Shown piece after piece: positions 42,961 to 55,133 of a stretch of DNA of 64,000 nucleotides. The stretch's first letter is position 1, and each line of letters opens with the position of its first letter. The notes under the pieces are model-generated. The model made no database searches and was not told where the DNA came from. It worked only from the letters and a program-made list of their open reading frames with translations. Source of the DNA: Limnephilus marmoratus (lineage: Eukaryota; Arthropoda; Insecta; Trichoptera; Limnephilidae); NCBI GenBank assembly GCA_917880885.1, contig OU862907.1, forward strand, positions 71,047,072 through 71,111,071. The letters run 5' to 3'. The position numbers and the translations under genes are program-made.

Positions 42961-43302
42961 TAACATTATGTGAAGCTGCCTTTAAATTACAAGCTCTATT
43001 AATGCTAGTATATTTTGTACACATACTACTTATGTACGTTTAATGTAATACTCTTACCAACTAATTTTAAAAAAGATATAAAATGTATGTTTTTCTAACG
43101 TTTTCGATACCGTAAATAAATTGAATTGAAGAATCGTAAAATATGTGACACTTGAAATTCAAGTAGATATCACAACTACTGGAAAGTAAATTACATTCAT
43201 AAATTACATGTATTTTATTAATAGGTCATGATTTATTTGTAAATATTCATACAAATACTTTTTTATCGGAACAAAGCTGTCAGATCCTATGACGCGACAC
43301 CT

Positions 43303-43965
43303 AGGGTTGCCATCTCTTAAATTTGGCAACCAGGACAAGACGCATGAAAACCCCGGATTTTAGGGCCCAGAACCCGGACATGTCAACAGGTTTTTTTAAA
43401 GATAGTCAGTGTAATAAAAAAACAGTTGAAAATGTCATAAATCACCTTTTTATTTATTTTCAAATTAAATTTAGTCATCTTTTATCATCATTTTAAACAT
43501 ATTATTACAGTTTGTTACAAATTGTTTTATTAATCAGTTAGAATTTTTTTATTCTTAAAATAAAACACAAATTATTATTATACTCTGTTATGAAAACAAA
43601 ACCTTATTAAAATATTAAGCCTAACAAAATTCAACTGAGACCAGTACTGAGACCATTTTAGTATTCAGTCATACAATTTTTGAGGTAACTCTTTTAACTC
43701 AATAATAATTATATCTTTAAATTTTTATCAGCAGCCATTTAAACAACAAAATATCTCTTAACATATGTAATATGAAATAAATTCAGTCTTCTTAAATCTT
43801 AAGCAACAAAACTGAAACTTTTTAAAGTTTAGACTTACTGTAATGTACATTATTAATTTTTTTAAGAATAAAATAACCAAAAACTCTACTCATTTACACC
43901 TTAAACTTTTAATCAACAGCCACATTGTAAATTTCTTTTACGTAATAAAAAAAATCGTAACTCTA
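43303..43965. repeat. AGGGTTGCCATC-type repeat
   Basis: Matches 60,659-61,193 in the same orientation (GGCAACCAGGACAAGACGC, AACCCGGACATGTCAACAGG). It looks like a non-coding DNA transposon fragment; the other end is not defined. 43,025-43,302 shows no feature. Confidence 0.5.
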
Positions 43966-44079
43966 CATAAATGAAAAGAAATTATTGCACTCATAAGTAG
44001 CACCCTTGAGGTGATTTTTCACAAAAACGGCGCTTCATAAATTTTTTTATTTTTTTTTTTATTATTATTTTACGCACCA

Positions 44080-45682
44080 GATTTAAATGTCCAGGTTAAA
44101 TTTTCCCCCCAAAAAAAAAAAAAAAAAAAAAGAAGGAAAAACTAAACCCTTTCATACACTTCCCCAAATGATCATCTAGTGAATCCACGTTATGCAATTG
44201 CACTACATAAGTATTATAAATACAAAACAATACAAGAACAACATGTCAACCCACTAGAGACCAAATGGGAATATAATTCACCGACTCCAGATATTTTCAT
44301 ATCAGAGGGTTCGGCTCTGTGGCATTTCTAATTGAACCTATAAATCCTACTGATCCCTCAATATAAATATTTAAAAAATCTTTTGTAATCCTACATGTAT
44401 TTAAAATTACTGCTTTTTGCATTTTTATATACAAATTCTTTGACAAATCTAATATGCTTAAATTTTGAATCAGATTCCTAGGTATTATGCCAGTGGCCGA
44501 AATAACAAATGGTAATATTTTTATAGTCCGAGAATGCCAAATTCTTTTAATCTCATTTCCTAAATCTGTGTATTTTCTAATTTTTTCAGAAACAGTTTTT
44601 TGAATATTACAGGAATTTGGAATAGCTACATCAATTATATAAGTTATTTTTGTAATTTTGTCATGTAAAACTATATCAGGTCTATTATGACTAATTGTTC
44701 TGTCTGTTAGTATAGTTTTATCATAATATATTTTATAAAATTCATTTTCTATAAATGAATTTGGTTCATATTCATAATAAGGTACTACATTACGGCAATC
44801 AATCAAGTTATGTTTAATTACCAAACTTTGGTGAATTATTTTTAAAACCTGATTGTGCCTAAATGTATACTCGGAAGGCGCTAATATAGAACATCCCGAT
44901 ATAATATGTTCTATAGTTTCGGGAAAAGCCAAACATTTTCTACATAAATCATCAATTTGATTTATATCTTTGATTATATGCTTTCTATAATTTTTAGTAT
45001 TAATGACTCTATCTTGAATGGCAAGCATAAATCCTTCTATTTCTGCGCTCAACTCTCCAATACTCAACCATTTGTTTGACGAAAGTTTGTCAACATACGT
45101 TTGGTTGAGATAATTGAAGTGTTTTGCGTGAATAATTTTATTTGACCAGGAATCTAATAATTCCTGGTTAGTATTTATAAGAATGTTGGCATTCTCGTCA
45201 TATAAATTTAAAGGTGTAATATTTCTATCTGCCTTGCAAATTATTTTGTGCATTTCTGAGCTATTAGCTTTCCTATGGAAAAAATTTCTAAGCATTTCTA
45301 CCTGATTGTGTTTCAAAGATGTTATTTTGACTACACCTCTACCTCCTAAATTTCTAGGTAAATTAATTCGTTCTATAGCTGAATTTGGATGATGGCAATT
45401 AAATTTTGTTAACGTAGTTCTAATTAATCGTTCTAAACTATCTAAATCTGTATTGGACCATTTAATTATGCCAAATGAGTACGTTAGTAGAGGTATTGCC
45501 CAAGTATTTATTGCTTTTACTAAATTTTTAGCAGATAGATTGCATTTTAAAATTTTTCTGATCCTAGTTTGAAATTTAATCCTAATATCATTTTTAATAC
45601 TAGTGTGATCTAATCTATTCGATTGCGGGTATCCTAAATATTTATAAACCTCATCCCCTTTCATACTTTGAATTTTTTCCAA
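44080..45682 (-). mobile_element. RLE-type LINE, 5' truncated, open 461-codon C-terminal ORF
   Basis: The frame 45,682-44,297 starts in the RT thumb (VYKYLGYP near residue 12). It continues with a zinc-knuckle-like CRKC-x8-H-x4-C (about 246-263) and a restriction-like endonuclease signature RPDIVLHDK ... YIIDVAIP ... EKIRKYTDL (about 331-370), where PD and the later D and K are the expected catalytic set. These features fit the R2/R4/NeSL-like LINEs, many of which insert at specific sites. An ATT microsatellite lies just beyond the 5' end. The 3' UTR at 44,080-44,296 includes an A/C run. The ORF is uninterrupted for its whole length. Confidence 0.8.
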
Positions 45683-45728
45683 TTATTTTTATTATTATTA
45701 TTATTATTATTATTTGATTATCTAGCTA

Positions 45729-46160
45729 TTAAAGCTTTTTCCTCAGCCTCTCGCCTTTTTTACTTTTCAGTTTTTTTTTGTATTTATCACTCTTTCCGAT
45801 AACTTTTAGAATATCTTCCCTTTTTAAAAATAATTTGTAAAAATCAATGCAGCTGTATTCTTGGAAATTGAATTTACTTTTAATTAAAGATACATGAAAC
45901 AATGTTACTTTGTTTGAACCACTTTTATATTTGATAAGTTTTAAGATTTTCACGGCCAAAAGCATTTTCGTTATTTGTTTTTGGGGTGTTATGCCGTGTT
46001 GCGCTACCTCCTTCTTTAGCCAACGTTTCGGACATCTACCGGATCTGCCGGATCTGCCCTGATGATGGACACTGCAACGATGTCTGAAACGTTGGCTAAA
46101 GAAGGAGGTAGCGCAACACGGCATAACACCCCAAAAACAAATAACGAAAACACTTTTATA
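45729..46160 (-). mobile_element. Penelope-like terminal palindrome with adjoining frame
   Basis: 45,990-46,020 (TGTTATGCCGTGTTGCGCTA) is inverted at 46,098-46,130, with hammerhead-like sequence between. The minus-strand frame 46,124-45,729 runs from the palindrome into a Lys-rich segment (KVTLFHVSLIKSKFNFQEY ... KKKLKSKKGERLRKKL), possibly the start of an element ORF. No RT is nearby. Confidence 0.45.
46059..46093 (+). ncRNA. Hammerhead-ribozyme-like core (family 3)
   Basis: CTGATGA, stem II GGACA/TGTCT (one G-T pair), GAAA, palindrome ACGT, then T. Stem I pairs GCC before the core with GGC after the cleavage position. The opposite arm at 46,021-46,050 has lost its CTGANGA box. Confidence 0.55.
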
Positions 46161-49100
46161 TTTGTTTAAAGCCGACCGGCTTCAGAACGACCGTTTCTAC
46201 CTCAGGGCAAACTTCCTACTTTTGATATACATACTGTGCTGTTGACACAACTTTATACTTAATTTGACTATGAGTTTTCCCAAGTTGGAATCCTCAGTTT
46301 GACGAGTAACGTGTCCAGAGTATATAAAGATATGTTTTACGCAGATAGTTGAATGGTAATTAAGCGGAAGCTAATTAAATCATATAAATAGCAATATAGC
46401 ATTCATTGCAAAAATCTACAATGGAAGTTAGTAAGGTAATTTGGTATATGCTCCATAAGCCACTAATTACGTTAGCAATACATAGACATCTTGTATGCTC
46501 ACTCATATACTTATATAAATGCATATACCCAAGCAAGCATATTTTGATTTATATGTATATATGAGGTAGCGCAACACGGCATAACATCCCAAAAATAAAT
46601 AACGAAAATATATACTATACATAGATTATTGTTAAAAAAAATTGCCTTTTGAAACTAACAAACAACACCAAATACTCGTCATCAATTATTTTGCAGTGTT
46701 TATTCGTTAGGGGATGAATTCTAGGAAATAAATTGAGTAATTAGTATTGAGGTTATTATTACAGCTAAAAGTAGCTTTGCTATGAAATTGCCTGGCAGGT
46801 GAATGAATGTAATAATTTGGAATATAAATGACACATTAGGACAATCTGATAATTTAAGAAGTCTAATTTTGTAAAGTTGGTAAGTTATTATAATTTATTT
46901 ATGAATTTTCATGTTAAAATTGATGTACCAACCGAAGGCTTTTATTTCGTACGTTTGTTGATATAAAGAAATTAACTTAATCGATTCGGGAACTTTCTCG
47001 TTAAGGGTAAAGATTGATTGAACTAACTAATCGCTAGATATATAATTGTGACAGCGGCCGTAAATCAGCAGTGAACAAACTCATGTACTCTCGTCTGTCA
47101 CGTGTTAATCTGATTGGTGTTGGGTAGCTCAGTATGTTATCTCGCGAATGCTGTAGAGACTGATCAATCAATCAATCTTACAATGAACTAGCACCGATTA
47201 AGGAGTTCATTTAATCAATATAACAAGAACCTACTTACATACAAGGTGAAGTGCGGCGGTCGATTCCAAAGTGTTGAAGAAACGTCACTTGAATAGTAGA
47301 AGCGCCTGATATACTAAACTTTTCTATGTAAAATATGATTATATTTGAAATAACATATAATAAATATAATTATATTTGAAATCGTATATTGTTTTCCAGT
47401 GGTTTTTATGTTTTACGATATTATTTTAGACAGGAGCAGACTAACAAAAATCACCGAGTGACAAGAAAGCAAAGAAACCGCCGAAAATAGACAATTCCAT
47501 AGATTAAAGAAAATAATCACAAGAAGCGCCTGAGGTTTCCCGGTAAGCACTAAACTAAGTACTACGATGTAACGATGGGAACAATCGATGAAATATTATT
47601 ATTGTGATATTTTTACCATCAATACATTTTATAGATAAATTGATTCTTGAACAATCGATTATTCTCGCTTATCCATGTCAATAATCATATCGAATACAAT
47701 CATTTTGAAATGTCATTGTAAGTGGAATCGTTTCTCGCTTACCGATGTCAATATTCATTCGATTACACAGTCCGATGTAATCTTTTTGAAATGTCATGTA
47801 TCGCAAAATATAGCGATACGTCAAAATAACTCGGATTGTTGACAACTGAAATATTTTATAGGTATACATTGTTAGCGTTAGCTACCCTAATAAAGCATGT
47901 TGTTATAATCATCCCCGCATTGTAAATGTAATTGGTGAATTAATTAAGGGCCCGCTACCCGAATAACAAACGATTTCTTACATATCTCCCTTAAACACAT
48001 TAAGTTATAAAGCTCTTAAAAAAATATTTGTTATTCTTGAAGATAATTTCGAGATATTCCTCGTACCGAAACGCAAATTATGTAAAATTCCCTCGATAGA
48101 AAAAAGATCGCCAAGTTTGCTCCAAAAATTATTATAAACACGTTTGTTTCAAGTTGTCTTACAAGTTATATATACGAAAAAATTCTCAGTTTTTCTTTAA
48201 ATGCTGTTAAAGACAATGCTCGCGAGATTTTTACTCTATTTTAACCGAGTCATTGTTTTATTAAACATTTTCACAATTGTCGCATCGATTTTGTCGGTTT
48301 AAAACTAGCGCGCTCCTCTAAAATTAGTAATTTGTAATTGCATATTTCTCCATCTTTTTCTTTTTGCGGGCGGTTGCGGCACCATAGTACTTTAACCCGC
48401 CCAGATCCACGATGCGATTTTAGTTTACAACGCTCTTTCAAACATCAATAACTCCTCAAATGCTTCAATCATTAAATCAACATTTTAGGTATTCCTAAAA
48501 AATATATTTTTGCATCCGTAAAAAATATTTAAAAAATTTTGACGATTCTGTATAAAATAATAAAAAATGTTTTCCTAAAAGTCGACACATTTCTATGTCA
48601 GATGAGACAACAAATTTTAAATTTCTACGAGAATAACAGAGAAGAAAAAACATTAATTCATTCCAACCTCATTAACCTACGTTCAATATTACGATCTCCT
48701 TTTAGTGATGTATGATAAAAAGAGATGTAAAATAAAACGTTAAAACCTTTTGCCTATCTGTAGAGACTATTTTACTTCTCAAAGTTGACATCATAATACG
48801 TTTGTCGTCGCTTTCTAGTGCATTCGTTTGAAATGTCTGGAAACAGAGATGACAATATTAAATATCTTGCTGCAAAAAAATTTGGGTTGCTTGACATTCC
48901 GTTTTCATAAAAAAAGAGCCACAAAAAAAATAAGGAACCACATCGGAAGGTTCGGCCGACCGACCACCTGATCCTCAAACCAGAGTCATTTTTTAATCCC
49001 TTTCTGCGTATTTCCTCAACATTAACGACAAAATGTTACGATTGTAGACAATCAGATGACGGGGGACGTTTTTTGTTTAGTTTTATGGGTTTTGGGTTAT

Positions 49101-49220
49101 TTGCAGGGTCATGCCACAATAGTTAAGAAGTAATAAATGTTTGTTTACTTTCATTTTATTTTTATCAATTAATCTCTTCGTGGAAGACTTGATTAAGACA
49201 ATGACAATGCAGTACTTTTT
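46161..49220. other. Sparse 3-kb stretch without recognisable genes
   Basis: Only fragments are seen: 46,190-46,330 and 47,230-47,290 resemble the gene B upstream duplication (GGTGAAGTGCGGCGGTCGAT, GAATCCTCAGTTTGACGAGT), and 46,563-46,610 repeats the GTAGCGCAACACGGCATAAC terminal word. 47,640-47,830 has loose AATGTCAT repeats. Frames up to 68 codons (for example 48,978-48,772) show no family signal. Confidence 0.5.
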
Positions 49221-49224
49221 TTAC

Positions 49225-49690
49225 AATAGCTCCACACAGGAGGCCCTGAGGAAAATAATTCCCCTCATGGCTCATGGCCTATTTCATCCTTGGTGATGAT
49301 CTGTGGAGGGTTTTTTAGGAAAGGAAGGTTAGGAAGTTCAGAGAAGGAAAAGGATATAAGGGGTGGGTAGGAATCTGGGTGTCATTGTGTCCAGGAGGAC
49401 GTATGAATCCATCTCTTCCACTGCGGTATTAGGCGATGTTCCGAGAGAGTACAGCTGGAGAAGTCAAAGAGACTCCCTCAACCATTCTCTCCTGATCCAG
49501 CCTGCCATGCAGTAGGTAGGCAGATGCATCCACCGCCAAAACCAGGACAAATCTCTACCTACGAACCCGGGCACCCCAACTAAGTCACGAAACGTATCTT
49601 ATTACTAGGGGTGACCTTTGGCAGATGTGTAGGTTATCCAAAAAATGGTTCCCGGGGCGGCGGCACCCATACCCGCCTTCCAAATTGAAA
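49225..49690 (-). repeat. S-type repeat, nearly complete
   Basis: Begins with the tail AGCTCCACACAGGAGGCCCT-GAGGAAAATAATTCCCCTCA and runs to the ACCCGCCTTCCAAATTG head. The tail forms the shared hairpin (GCCCTGAGG arm). The GAGACTCCCTCAACCATTCT core matches other copies. Confidence 0.65.
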
Positions 49691-50072
49691 AGCAAGGCAT
49701 TGAACTGGCAAAGGAAGGATAATTGTTGACATGCTGTATAAATGAGATTCCTGATATATATGTGTTGTAAAACCATATAGTTACATTAAAGGTAGAGCCA
49801 TGTTAATTTGTGGAGATCTGGAAGAGATACAAGCAGTGGCGGCGTAGGGTAGATTGGCACCCGCGGCGGTTTTTTTATTGAACACCCTACATAAAATAAA
49901 ACACCAAATACTAAACATGCTTACGAGACTTCATTTTACTAAAATATTCGATCACAATATCAAAATTGTTTTCCCTTCTCTTTCAATTGATAATATAGAA
50001 AAATTGGTTATCCGCGCTTGGCTCATTGTGGACCTTAAATAAGATTTTATTAAGGAGACAGAAAAATATATT

Positions 50073-50144
50073 GTCACCTCTGGGACTCGAACGCGGGACC
50101 TTCTGTTTACATGGAAACAGCTCTACCAACTGAGCTAAGGTGTC
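50073..50144 (-). repeat. tRNA-like sequence in repeat family 2
   Basis: The 72-nt minus-strand sequence starts GACACCTTAGCTCAGTTGGT and has a B-box-like GTTCGAGTCCCAG; acceptor arms pair with one mismatch. Conserved flanks (CAATTCGGTCACATTTAACT upstream, TTTTTCTGTCTCC downstream) recur at 56.8 kb, so it is a repeat head rather than a confident tRNA gene. Confidence 0.5.
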
Positions 50145-50304
50145 TATATCCAATTCGGTCACATTTAACTGTATCATTCTTCGACTAAGAACTACCAACT
50201 TTATCTTCATTTTCATAACGCACATATTATTGGCCGCTACCTTTATATATATTGCAAGATTCAAACCCGAACTAAATGCTATCTCCAAGGGCGGATCGAA
50301 GATT

Positions 50305-50485
50305 CTTTTCTGGGGGGGGGGGGGGGGGCACAAGGGGCGGACGGGCAAAAAATCAACAATTACTGTCAGGATTTTTTTCTGGGGGGGGGCACAAGGGGCG
50401 AATGGGCAAAAAAATCAACAATTACTGTTAGGATTTTTTTCTGGGCGGGCACAGGGGGCGGAAAGGCAAAAAATCAACGATTACT
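50305..50485. repeat. G-rich 66-bp tandem repeat, three copies
   Basis: Each unit contains a G run, GGGGGCACAAGGGGCG-like sequence, GGCAAAAAATCAAC and ATTACTGT(C/T)AG, then TTTTTTTCTGG. Copies shorten in the G run. Long G homopolymers may vary or be misassembled. Confidence 0.7.
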
Positions 50486-50719
50486 GTTAGAAAAATGAAC
50501 TTACGTATCATATTTCAAGTTTATTTCTACAAGTTCAAGTATGTATAGGAAGGTTTATGAAAGTGTCAAAACAATCGAAAAATTAAATGTTTAAAAAAAA
50601 CAGTTTTAGCTTCTAATTATATACTGTGACGGAATCTCCACAGTACAGAAAAATACCCTCTGGGGGGGGGGGGCCTCACCCCCCCCCCACTCCTATATCC
50701 GCACTTGGCTATCTAGATA

Positions 50720-50795
50720 GTGTCTGGATAAATCAGTTAGCAGAGCTGTTGCCATGCAAGCAGAAGGTCCTGGGTTCAAGTCCCAGAGGTGCCGA
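50720..50795 (+). repeat. tRNA-like sequence in repeat family 2, plus strand
   Basis: CAGTTAGCAGAGCTGTTGCC then GGTCCTGGGTTCAAGTCCCA-GAGGTGCC. The D-arm side is damaged. It is followed by the family 2 flank TTTTTCTGTCTCCAGATTTC. Inverted relative to 50,073-50,144. Confidence 0.5.
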
Positions 50796-51173
50796 TAACC
50801 TTTTCTGATTTTTCTGTCTCCAGATTTCCGATTGAGCTTCGCTAATTTCTTCTTTCAACGCCTGCTTTGCCAGTATTGGGATTACGCATCTCTTAGAGTG
50901 TTGATACAAGCTTCTCAAAATGATTCTTCAGTTTTAGAAAGGGAATTAGAAATTCTATTCGAAAAAAAAATATAGTTGCGACGCATTTCAAAATATGATA
51001 ATGTAAGTAGCTAGATGCAAGAGTACGTAGTTATTTATTGAAATGTCTTTACAGCAGGAGATTTTGTGCGCATTCTTTGTCTGTACGAGTGGGTTGTCGT
51101 TGTCACCCCTTGGTGCTTGGCACCCGGGGCGGACCACCCCCTCCGCCCCCCCCCCCCCTTTACGCCGCCACTG

Positions 51174-51929
51174 GATACAAGGCCGATAAAAATTATAATA
51201 ATTTCCACCTTTTTCTAGCACCGTCTAGTAATAAAGTCACGTCAAGTGTACTTGATGGATGGGATTAAAATGTACGCTTATTTAGTTATGGCATTCAAAA
51301 AGGAAGATATGACGCGAAGTGAATAGCCAAGGAAGTTATGGCATGGTCAAGTGAATCAAATACTTTCGGTCGGACCATGCTAAGAGACAGAATAATAGAA
51401 ATATACATATAAATCATTTTTAATGGTTTTCGTGGTATATCCTCTCTGCTGCAGAAGGAAGTTTCGGTATTGAAGACAATACTTCATCCAAAATACGATT
51501 GTAAACATTACTGCACCACCATAAAACTCTTTTGTGAGGGTTGGGTGCAATATTTAGAATCATACCTACCTTTTTTATTACCAAAACTACCCCTATAAAA
51601 TAATTATTTTAAAAAGGGACTTTCTTTCCATTGAAACAGTAGCAAAGTGACGTCTTTACAAATGATTGTTACATGGAAGGAAGTAGCAATAAATATAAAT
51701 GGTTAGGTTTCAATGAATTGAAGGTACAATTTGCAATGAATGTTAGGATTCTTGAATATATTTTTTTTGGAATTATTTATTATTTTTACTATTTTAGAAC
51801 GCTCACGGTCTTTGTTTAACTTGCTATTTCGATCATCTTCTAAAATGCATATTTTTCATAATAACGGCATGCCGCCACCTCTAAAACCATTTGTTGGACA
51901 ACTAACACTTCTGCCATAAGTGACCTTAA
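51174..51929. other. No gene seen
   Basis: AT-rich sequence. The longest frames are under 80 codons and without family signal. Confidence 0.5.
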
Positions 51930-52174
51930 GTAGTTTGTTACGTTTGGTGACTTAGGAGGGGTGCCCAGGTTCATGGGGTAGGTTTGGTTCCGGATCTTGG
52001 CGGCGGGTACGTCTGCCTACCAACTGGCTCTGCGTGACTGGCCGGGTCGGGAGAGACTGGTTGAGGGAGACCTTTTGATCTCTCCAGCAGGAAGACCTTT
52101 CCCCAAAGATGACATAGGCCCTAAAGCGAATTATTTTCCTCAGGGCCTCATGTGTGGAGCTAATGTAAAAAAAA
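51930..52174 (+). repeat. S-type repeat with internal deletion
   Basis: GTTACGTTTGGTGACTTAGG, CTTGGCGGCGGGTACGTCTG and GTTGAGGGAGACC join directly to the tail CATAGGCCCTAAAGCGAATT-ATTTTCCTCAGGGCC, GTGTGGAGCTAATGTAAAAA. Confidence 0.6.
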
Positions 52175-52734
52175 ATTCTGTATGTCTGCACTACAGTATC
52201 CACAGCTTAAGTTCTTATAGTTTCGTATAGTACTAGATGACGTGTGGTCGCCATTTTACGATTTATTGTAGATTTACTATAGACGAATGCATTACATAAT
52301 ACATATGTAGGTAAATATAATAACAAAGTCTTTTTTTTGCTTTTTTGTAGAAATCTTTTACATCTACGTTTTAACCTATATTTTGTTATGATAAACACAT
52401 CGGATTAATGTTTTAAAATAACATTTTACCTAAATGGTTTTGGTCGTTATGTTCCTGTGAAATAAATGTTTTTAATTTGCTATGTAAACTATTTCCACTC
52501 ATAAAAGTCAATTTTATCCTAAAAGTTATCACTAAAAATCGATATAAAAAATAAATTTCGCAAAAATGTTAAAACATACGAGTATTTAAAAAATACTTGT
52601 GGGAGTTCACACCGGTAGAAGCGAAACCTTCAGAAAATTAAAGTAGACAAGAGTCGGAAGGCTACGAAGCACCGCATAAAGAGGAGACCGATTATTCTAA
52701 CCCATTCTCTAAAAATGCTATAGATGCATGTGTT

Positions 52735-52960
52735 TATCTCTTTTTAGTGTCGCTTTTTCGTTTATCCAGTTTCAAATCACTACGGTGCTAAAGAAGTTTT
52801 CACTTCAAAGTAATTATAACATATTTTTTTCTTGGTTTGCTTATTGTTTTTTTTTAGTGTCGCTTTTTCGTTTCATCCAGTTTCAAATCCCAATGGTGTT
52901 AAAGAAGTTTTTCACTTGAAAATAATTATAATTTTTTTTTCGTGGTTTGCTTTCGCGTAA
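52735..52960. repeat. About 112-bp tandem duplication
   Basis: TTTTTAGTGTCGCTTTTTCG and CCAGTTTCAAATC occur at about 52,742 and 52,854, each followed by AAAGAAGTTTT(T)CACTT and a T-run. Two copies differ at scattered positions. 52,961-54,570 contains no feature I can support. Confidence 0.65.
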
Positions 52961-54571
52961 AACTGTAACAAAAATTTAAAATTCGAGTGTTCTTTAAGTA
53001 TTGTATTTTTATTGTAATCTATATCTCTATGCAACTAGTGTTAAAACCATTTTATCTGGTATTAACTTAGATCAGCAAACATAAAAAGCTCTTTACGATA
53101 AAGTATTTATGTAAATGTATTTAAAAAATGATAGTAGGTCGGTGTCAGCCCTTACTAGTACCTAGCGCATTCCACATGTGGCTTTCTGAAACAATGGTAC
53201 TATTCTGGACTAGAAGTATAGAAGTTTAGTAGAACTCTCAAAATTTAATAACAATTTAGGAACCTTATGCTTTTTCAATAATAACATATTATATTATCAC
53301 AAAATAATAATCAATTTAAAAACATTAAGAATAACACTAACCTTATAAGAACAAATAAAAATAATCACTATACACTAAGAGTTACACAAAAGATAACCAT
53401 GCGCCTCTCAAGTCTCAAGTGCATTAGTTCGTTTTAAAATAAGGTGTAAAACCTAAACATACCCTAAGATATCCCAGATTAATTGATAAATTACAATTTA
53501 AAGTCGCCACAGCACATTGAAAGTTGTTAACACTTCCTCCCCGGACCGGGGTAATGGACTTAAACTAACGAGGGTTTTACGTTGTATCTAAATTGTTTTT
53601 TAAATCACATACTCAATAATTTAGGTAATCCTAGAAAAACTATTTGGTTATCGATCTGCATTTAAAAAAATAATATCGCATTACCATTTTTTTAAATATT
53701 AAATAATTTCTACCAAATTCCGGCGGATTATCTGTTCCGCCCCCCCCCACCCCGCTGCCCCGCTGTTATATCGGCCGGCGCTTCACCGTTCCCATGTCCT
53801 GCCGATGAAGATTCCGGGGTCTGGTAACCGATCAGTAAAAGTTGATTTTTAGTAGAAAGGTCTGTGTATTAATAACTGAGTCATGCTGCCTTTATTACTA
53901 TTACTTTGCCATTTTGCTTTACTTAAAAATTGACGAGAGCAAAAATGGGCGTTACATAACTGGGCAATTCTACGCGATGGCAACTAATAACAGAAGGTTT
54001 AAATAAAAAGGACTGGATGCAGTTTGCTTACACTACGCATCTAGTATGTTCTTTTTACAATGCTAAAACGTTCGCTTGCTTGTCTGAGATAGTTCTGTCT
54101 GGTACATTTCCGGTAACATGCAACATAATCTAGAACAAAATACAGTATGGTTAAAAGGTATACAGCAAATAAATAGTGTTGTCAGTTTTAATTACCAACT
54201 CGTTTAATTTTGGCGATAAATAATTCTATGTAAGACCCGACCAGTTTCACCGTGCTACAGACATCTTCAGATTGGTAAGTACATTTAATCTTTTGCAATG
54301 GCATCCGCAATTTTCTGTTTCAGGGGTGTAAAATATTATTTATTGTAGGTACGCAACATTAAAATTTTGCAATTTAATTGTTTGCTTTTATTGATGTAAT
54401 GAATGTTGAATATATCGGTGTCTAACTGCGTGTTATTGCAGCTTATTATGGGATATTTACACAAGTTGTTTATTTGATTCGCAAATTCTTACATTTTGTG
54501 ATATATTTTTTTAATATATTTTATAATCTTAAAATTTTTTTCCATATAAACATTATGTCCACGTTTTAAAA

Positions 54572-54790
54572 TTTTCACGGCCAAAAGTATTTTCGTTATT
54601 TGTTTATGGGGTAGGTATTATGCCGTGTTACGCTACCTCCTTATTTAGTCAACGTTTCGGACAGCGTGCAGTGTCCATCGTCAGGGCAGATCCGGCAGAT
54701 GTGTGATGATGGACACTGCAACGCTGTCCGAAACGTTGGCTAAAGGAGGAGGTAGCGTAACACGGCATAACACCCCCAAAACAAAAAAAT
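54572..54790. mobile_element. Head-to-head Penelope-like terminal palindrome
   Basis: TTATGCCGTGTTACGCTACC (54,619-54,638) is inverted at about 54,749-54,768 (GGTAGCGTAACACGGCATAA), with a hammerhead-like core in each arm. Same arrangement as 45,990-46,160. Confidence 0.6.
54652..54684 (-). ncRNA. Hammerhead-ribozyme-like core (family 3)
   Basis: Minus strand: CTGACGA, stem II GGACA/TGTCC, GAAA, palindrome ACGT, then T; stem I GCC opposite GAC. The facing copy at 54,703-54,739 has G in place of the first C of the CTGATGA box. Confidence 0.55.
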
Positions 54791-55133
54791 TGTTTACCAA
54801 TATTTACCTTCTTTTAGGAATAGGTTAGTTCGTTATACTTTATGTGTAATTATTTTTGCTAATAATTATTGGTTCATTAAACTCATATTTATTATAGAGT
54901 ACGTACCTCAAATGAAAAGGTGTTTTTGTTATTTTTTTTATAAATTTCTTGATTTCACCACGCTGTTACGGTGGTGAATTGGTATGTGGGATATTGTAAA
55001 ATTAAATTAAAAAATGTGTTTATTACGAATGTCTTTTTCTATTTTCAAATGCAATTTTTCCTATTTTCAACACGTTTATATATGCATCATTTACGTTAAG
55101 GCACTATGTTTTGATGCTAGATCATATCCTAAA

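Larger units (their letters stand above)
49834..51173. mobile_element. hAT-like element, 8-bp TSD GATACAAG
   Basis: Ends CAGTGGCGGCGTA and TACGCCGCCACTG, exact inverses, flanked by GATACAAG at 49,826-49,833 and 51,174-51,181. The inside is G-rich near the ends and carries tRNA-containing repeats in both orientations and a 66-bp tandem repeat. No transposase. Confidence 0.85.

Noticed and set aside
48772..48978. 68-codon frame, and a 25-codon plus-strand frame starting MSGNRDDN
   Set aside because: No family resemblance, no splice context, and no second copy.
53520..53790. Possible LTR or primer-binding site around CTCCCCGGACCGGGGTAATG
   Set aside because: A short GC palindrome only; no paired LTR or gag/pol sequence nearby.
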